Positions 60,405 to 64,000 of a stretch of 64,000 bases of DNA are shown here, in pieces. Position numbers and translations under genes: made by a program. Position 1 is the stretch's first letter; each line of letters starts with the position of its first letter. The notes beneath the pieces were generated by a model that was given only the letters and a program-made list of their open reading frames with translations, was not told where the DNA came from and searched no databases. The stretch is from positions 4,188,001 to 4,252,000 of the forward strand of contig NZ_FNSI01000001.1 of the NCBI RefSeq assembly GCF_900104955.1, written 5' to 3'. This DNA comes from Beijerinckia sp. 28-YEA-48 (GTDB lineage: Bacteria; Pseudomonadota; Alphaproteobacteria; Rhizobiales; Beijerinckiaceae).

Positions 60405-61360
60405 GGCTTTTCGCTGCCGCTCTTGGCGATGTCATCGGACACCGACGTCGTGATCAGCTTGTCGATGTCTGGCACGGCGCGGATCTGCTTGGCTTCCATC
60501 ATCGCCTGCGCGAAGTTCTTGGCCAGCTGCACATAATTGGCGTCGATCTTCCAAGCGGAGCTGATGTTCTTGATCGCAACTTCCATAGCATCGGGCTTGA
60601 CGCCGTAGTTGGCGACCGCTGTCTGGAGGAAAGCTTCCGGATGCTTGTCGAGATATTCAGAAGCGCGCGCGTGCGCGATCATGAAATTGCGCACCATCTC
60701 GGGCTTTTCACGGAAGGTCTTCTCGGTCACCATAATGGCGGCGTTCAATTGGCCCATCGGCGTCGAATAAGGATATTCGATCACTCGACCGGCACCGCTC
60801 GTCACCGCGATACCGGAAGACGGTTCTGTGCCAACGAAGGCATCGATGTCGCCGCGGATCAGGGCGCTCGTCATTTCACCGAACGTCAGACGCACGACGC
60901 TGATGTCGCGAATGGACATGTTTTCCTGACGGAGACGCGCATTGAATACCAGTTCCTGCGTGGAACCGGCCTGCAGGCCGACGCGCTTGCCCTTCAAATC
61001 CGCGATCGTCTTCAAATTCTGATCGGCGCGGCCGGTAATATTGATCGAGCCATTGAGAAAGGCGCCAACCACGACGAGCGGCTCGCCGTTGGAAAAGCCC
61101 GAGATCGCGGTGCCGATACCCGCGTTGGCAATATCAACGGACCCCGACAAAAGCGCATTCTTGGAGTCGGCAGGCACATCGACGCCGACAATGTCGATCT
61201 TGACGCCGGGAGGCGCGAAGCGATTGTACAGATAGACCACGGCCGCTGCCGGCGCTTTCACATGCACAAAGCGGATGGTCATGTCGGCGGCAACGGAGCC
61301 GGTCACGGAACCCAGCAATAGGCCGGCGACCAAAACGGCCGACGAAAAATAGGTCTTCAT
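60401..61360 (-). CDS. ABC transporter solute-binding protein, NMT1/SsuA type
   Basis: This 319-residue periplasmic binding protein has a signal peptide (to GSVAAD), then MTIRFVHVKAPAAAVVYLYNRFAPPG, IDIVGVDVPADSKNALLSGSVDIANAG and DLKGKRVGLQAGSTQELVFNAR. The ligand class is that of the nitrate/sulfonate/thiamine-precursor group, but its identity is unknown. The gene overlaps the IclR gene by four bases (ATGA) and the permease gene by four, so the operon is co-translated. An alcohol or polyol is possible, given the iron-type alcohol dehydrogenase nearby. Confidence 0.9.
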   Translation of the reverse strand: MKTYFSSAVLVAGLLLGSVTGSVAADMTIRFVHVKAPAAAVVYLYNRFAPPGVKIDIVGVDVPADSKNALLSGSVDIANAGIGTAISGFSNGEPLVVVGAFLNGSINITGRADQNLKTIADLKGKRVGLQAGSTQELVFNARLRQENMSIRDISVVRLTFGEMTSALIRGDIDAFVGTEPSSGIAVTSGAGRVIEYPYSTPMGQLNAAIMVTEKTFREKPEMVRNFMIAHARASEYLDKHPEAFLQTAVANYGVKPDAMEVAIKNISSAWKIDANYVQLAKNFAQAMMEAKQIRAVPDIDKLITTSVSDDIAKSGSEKP

Positions 61361-62253
61361 TTTGCAAGTCTTTCTTTTTGGGACAAACGGTTGGCCGACG
61401 GGCCCGAGGGAAAAGTCTGGGCGATCGCGGCACTGATCCGGTCAGCGGCGGCAATAACCTGCCCTTTGTAGAGTCTGTCGATCTGCTCGCGGCCGACGTG
61501 GAGCGCCGCACCCGACATATTGATCGACGCGACCGTTCGCCCCGATGCATCAACAATTGGTGCGGCAACACTGGCGATACCGGCTTCGAACGACGAAATC
61601 TGCGATACGAAGCCGAGCAGCTTGTCGGCCTCCATCTGCTTCAAAATGTCGGCAAGGACGGCATGCGGCGTCAGTTCCCCCTTGGCCATCGCCGCCTGGA
61701 AACGGCTCGTGACTTCCGCCTGTGACAGACCGGCGAGCAACACGCGGCCCATCGTGGTGGAGAAGGCCGGAAGACGAGCGCCCACGACGATCGTGCTCGC
61801 AACCGGACGATGGGTGGGGACGCGGGCCAGATAGACGACGTCAAAATCGCTAAGAACGCCGAGGTGAGCGGACCAGCCCGACTCGTCGCGCAGATCCCTG
61901 AGGATCGGCAAGGCCATTTCCGCCAAATCGAAATCGAGCGTCCCAGCCGACCGACGCGGCAGATCTTTAACGATCATTTTGCGGCCGTCGCTGTCGCTGC
62001 CCAAATAGCCAAGCTTTTCCAAGGTGTAGACGGCCCGATAAGCGGCCGAGCGGGTCTGGCCGATCCCATTAGCGATTTCGACCAGGGTCCGAGGCTCCCC
62101 CTCAATGCTAAGCCATTGAAGAATCTGCAGGCCTCGGACTAACGCCGGCACCATGTAACGGTCGTCTTCGCCCTCTTCATCCGGGATCTGGACCATCATC
62201 TCGCGTGTTCCAACAGCAATTGATGTGTTGACCGGTAAATAGATCGCGTTCAT
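61357..62253 (-). CDS. IclR-family transcriptional regulator
   Basis: This 298-residue regulator has an N-terminal winged helix (about 33-90: LVRGLQILQWLSIEGEPRTLVEIANGIGQTRSAAYRAVYTLEKLGYL in parts) and a C-terminal GAF-like effector domain (about 115-290: HLGVLSDFDVVYLAR, RLPAFSTTMGRVLLAGL, IVDASGRTVASINMSG). It is the first gene of the ABC operon. Its start codon lies at the very edge of the divergent iron-type alcohol dehydrogenase gene, so it probably regulates both. The effector is presumably the transported compound. Confidence 0.92.
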   Translation of the reverse strand: MNAIYLPVNTSIAVGTREMMVQIPDEEGEDDRYMVPALVRGLQILQWLSIEGEPRTLVEIANGIGQTRSAAYRAVYTLEKLGYLGSDSDGRKMIVKDLPRRSAGTLDFDLAEMALPILRDLRDESGWSAHLGVLSDFDVVYLARVPTHRPVASTIVVGARLPAFSTTMGRVLLAGLSQAEVTSRFQAAMAKGELTPHAVLADILKQMEADKLLGFVSQISSFEAGIASVAAPIVDASGRTVASINMSGAALHVGREQIDRLYKGQVIAAADRISAAIAQTFPSGPSANRLSQKERLAK

Positions 62254-62280
62254 GTGTCAACAAACCTGAGGAATGCGCCT

Positions 62281-63414
62281 ATGCTGAGTGTCCTGCCCCT
62301 GCCTGAAATCATCTGCCGACCTGGCGCTCTCGCCGACCTGGCCCATCGCCTGCGCCGGCTCGGAAGCAGCCGACCGCTGATCATCACCGACCCAGGCGTT
62401 CAAGCCGCCGGTCTCGTCGATCGCCTCACTCAGGTTCTGCGGGACGCCAATATTTCTCACGCGCTGTTTGCCAAGGTCGAAGCCGATCCACCGAGCCATG
62501 TGGTTGAAGCGGCGGTGGCTTCCGGCAGGGAACATGGCGTCGACAGCGTGATCGGCTTCGGTGGTGGCAGCTCGCTTGATGTTGCCAAGCTTGCGGCCCT
62601 CCTGCTGCGCAGCCCGCAACCGCTGACGGCCATTTTCGGTCACAGCAAGGCCGTCGGACCTCGGCTGCCGCTCATCCAAATCCCAACCACCGCCGGCACA
62701 GGGTCAGAAGTGACACCGACCTCTGTCATCTCCGTCGGCGATTTCGACAAGCGAGGCGTGATTTCCCGCACGCTGATTTGCGATGATGCCCTACTCGATC
62801 CGGAACTGACAGTAGGGCTACCGCCCTCCGTCACCGCAGCAACCGGCATGGATGCGCTGACTCATGCCATCGAGGCGCTGACGACTAGACATCTCCGCAA
62901 TGCCATGTCCGACGCCCTCGCCATCAAGGCCATCGCGTTGATCGGTGGCAACATCCAGCGGGCGGTCACGGATGGCCACGATATCGACGCGCGCATGGCG
63001 ATGATGGAAGGGGCGACGATGGCAGGCATCGCCTTTGCCAACGCGCCGGTCGGCGCCGTTCATGCCCTCGCTCATCCGCTTGGAGACAGCCGTTTTAAAG
63101 TGCCCCACGGCCTCGCCAATGCGCTGCTGCTGCCCCACGTAATCAGTTTCAACACACCCGCAGCCGAGCAAGAATATGCACGAGTCTCGCAGGCTCTCGG
63201 CTGGAACGGCGACGCCCATGATCTTCCCCAGCGCTTGATCCAACTTAATGCAATACTGAAGCTACCGGCCGGCCTCCAGGCCATCGGCATACGCGAAGAA
63301 GATCTTCCGACTCTGGTTGATGAAGGCATGAAGGTCGATCGGTTGCTGGCAAACAACGTGCGCATAGTAACGCGGGATGATGCAGCGACCATTTTTCAAA
63401 GCGCATGGCGTTGA
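62281..63414 (+). CDS. iron-containing alcohol dehydrogenase
   Basis: This 377-residue NAD(P)-dependent enzyme is of the group III family. The cofactor motif is SVIGFGGGSSLDVAKLAALL, with PTTAGTGSEVTPTSVI; metal ligands include Asp in ATGMDALTHAIEA and the histidines in AVHALAHPLG and KVPHGLANALLLPH. Relatives include maleylacetate reductase and lactaldehyde/1,3-propanediol dehydrogenases. The ATG at 62281 begins the typical LSVLPLPEII; a GTG at 62254 would abut the IclR start. It probably oxidises the compound imported by the divergent ABC transporter. Confidence 0.9.
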   Translation: MLSVLPLPEIICRPGALADLAHRLRRLGSSRPLIITDPGVQAAGLVDRLTQVLRDANISHALFAKVEADPPSHVVEAAVASGREHGVDSVIGFGGGSSLDVAKLAALLLRSPQPLTAIFGHSKAVGPRLPLIQIPTTAGTGSEVTPTSVISVGDFDKRGVISRTLICDDALLDPELTVGLPPSVTAATGMDALTHAIEALTTRHLRNAMSDALAIKAIALIGGNIQRAVTDGHDIDARMAMMEGATMAGIAFANAPVGAVHALAHPLGDSRFKVPHGLANALLLPHVISFNTPAAEQEYARVSQALGWNGDAHDLPQRLIQLNAILKLPAGLQAIGIREEDLPTLVDEGMKVDRLLANNVRIVTRDDAATIFQSAWR

Positions 63415-63465
63415 CGGATTCGCTCACGCGAGTTCACCAACGGCCAGCTATCGAACAGTTCGCAC

Positions 63466-64000
63466 CTAGGCCGCCTGGGTCTGCAACGGCGACTGGCCGC
63501 GATGGCTCAGCGCCTCGGCCAGATGGATGCGGGCCACCGTGTCGCGGCCGTCGAGATCAGCGAGCGTGCGCGCCAGTTTCAGCACGCGATGGAAGCCGCG
63601 CGCCGTGAGGCGCAGGCGCTCCGTTGCGTCGCGCAGCAAGGCTGAGCCAGAACCATCGAGCTGCGCCACCTGCTCGACCATACCGGCGGGCGCCGCCGCA
63701 TTGGTCGTCACCTTCGGCAGGCCGAGCGCCGCGTAACGCTGCGCCTGGATAGTGCGCGCAGTAGCGACACGGGCGGCGACCTCGGCCGAACCTTCGGCCG
63801 GCGGCGGCAGGAGGAGATCGGCGGCGGTGACCGCCGGCACTTCGATCGTCAGATCGAAGCGATCGAGCAAAGGACCTGAGATACGCGTCTGATAAGCGGC
63901 CATGCAGCGCTCGTTGGGCATGCGCCGACAGGCAAAGCCCGGATCAGTGGCGTGGCCGCAGCGGCACGGGTTCATCGCGGCGACGAGCTGGAAGCGCGCC
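63466..64000 (-). CDS. ComM/YifB-type AAA ATPase (Mg chelatase-like), partial
   Basis: The gene continues past the right edge; about 178 C-terminal codons are visible. The zinc-finger-like MNPCRCGHATDPGFACR segment, the arginine-finger region YQTRISGPLLDRFDLTIEVP, and the C-terminal RGFHRVLKLARTLADLDGRDTVARIHLAEAL match the ComM family. ComM is a helicase that extends branch migration during natural transformation, though it is conserved in many non-competent bacteria. The annotated Met at 63975 is internal; the true start is outside the window. Confidence 0.9.
   Translation of the reverse strand, partial: ARFQLVAAMNPCRCGHATDPGFACRRMPNERCMAAYQTRISGPLLDRFDLTIEVPAVTAADLLLPPPAEGSAEVAARVATARTIQAQRYAALGLPKVTTNAAAPAGMVEQVAQLDGSGSALLRDATERLRLTARGFHRVLKLARTLADLDGRDTVARIHLAEALSHRGQSPLQTQAA

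Overview
The window looks like chromosomal DNA of an alphaproteobacterium of the order Hyphomicrobiales (Rhizobiales). It is GC-rich and densely coded. It carries a CcrM-type adenine methyltransferase with a C-terminal RAMA-like region, a direct-repeat LexA box of the GAAC-N7-GAAC type, a Porin_2-family porin, an OlsB-like acyltransferase and many periplasmic solute-binding proteins. No rRNA, tRNA, IS element, phage gene or CRISPR array was recognised.

Layout. 1-9323: a catabolic block with three orphan solute-binding proteins (two NMT1/SsuA-like, one Bug-like), a fumarylacetoacetate hydrolase-family protein, a MetE-like zinc methyltransferase, a short-chain dehydrogenase, an acyl-CoA dehydrogenase and a thiamine-diphosphate enzyme. 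9410-12940: transaldolase, YceI protein, small lipoprotein, porin. 13531-16484: Rieske oxygenase, divergent MarR regulator, nitronate monooxygenase. 16491-24135: housekeeping and defence genes (ccrM, rnhB, class A beta-lactamase, a LexA-boxed radical SAM protein, moaB, zinc metallopeptidase). 24287-33836: second Bug protein, peroxiredoxin, DsbD-type domain protein, fumarylacetoacetase, MFS transporter, a double-barrel porin and a DUF5996 protein. 33942-37091: OsmC protein and a sulfonate/nitrate-type ABC transporter. 37277-47416: DNA repair (Ada-like, Nth), uppP, GST, queG, epimerase, glutathionyl-hydroquinone reductase, OlsB-like protein, hybrid histidine kinase. 47492-53474: a LivK-like binding protein, then a compact redox cluster. 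53520-56924: a ModE-boxed operon. 56996-64000: two alcohol dehydrogenases, a second NrtABC/SsuABC-type transporter with an IclR regulator, and a partial comM.

Two groups stand out. First, 53520-56924 has a near-consensus ModE (molybdate-responsive) operator in front of a TiaS-like ATP-binding domain protein, a small polytopic membrane protein and a TonB-dependent receptor. This suggests a molybdenum- or tungsten-controlled uptake system. Second, 48899-51900 has two 3-hydroxyanthranilate-dioxygenase-like cupins with rubredoxin-like CxxC pairs. One keeps the H-x5-E...H metal triad and the other has lost most of it. They diverge from an FAD ferredoxin-type reductase and a flavodoxin, with a MarR-like operator between and a MarR gene alongside. 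This looks like an undescribed two-subunit oxygenase with its own electron supply.

Intergenic DNA carries a 28-bp palindrome in three copies (3857, 25488, 39648), a cruciform-forming repeat at 5141-5299 with a half copy at 44574, and several operator-like inverted repeats. All functional statements come from reading translated sequence and motifs; no database search was run.
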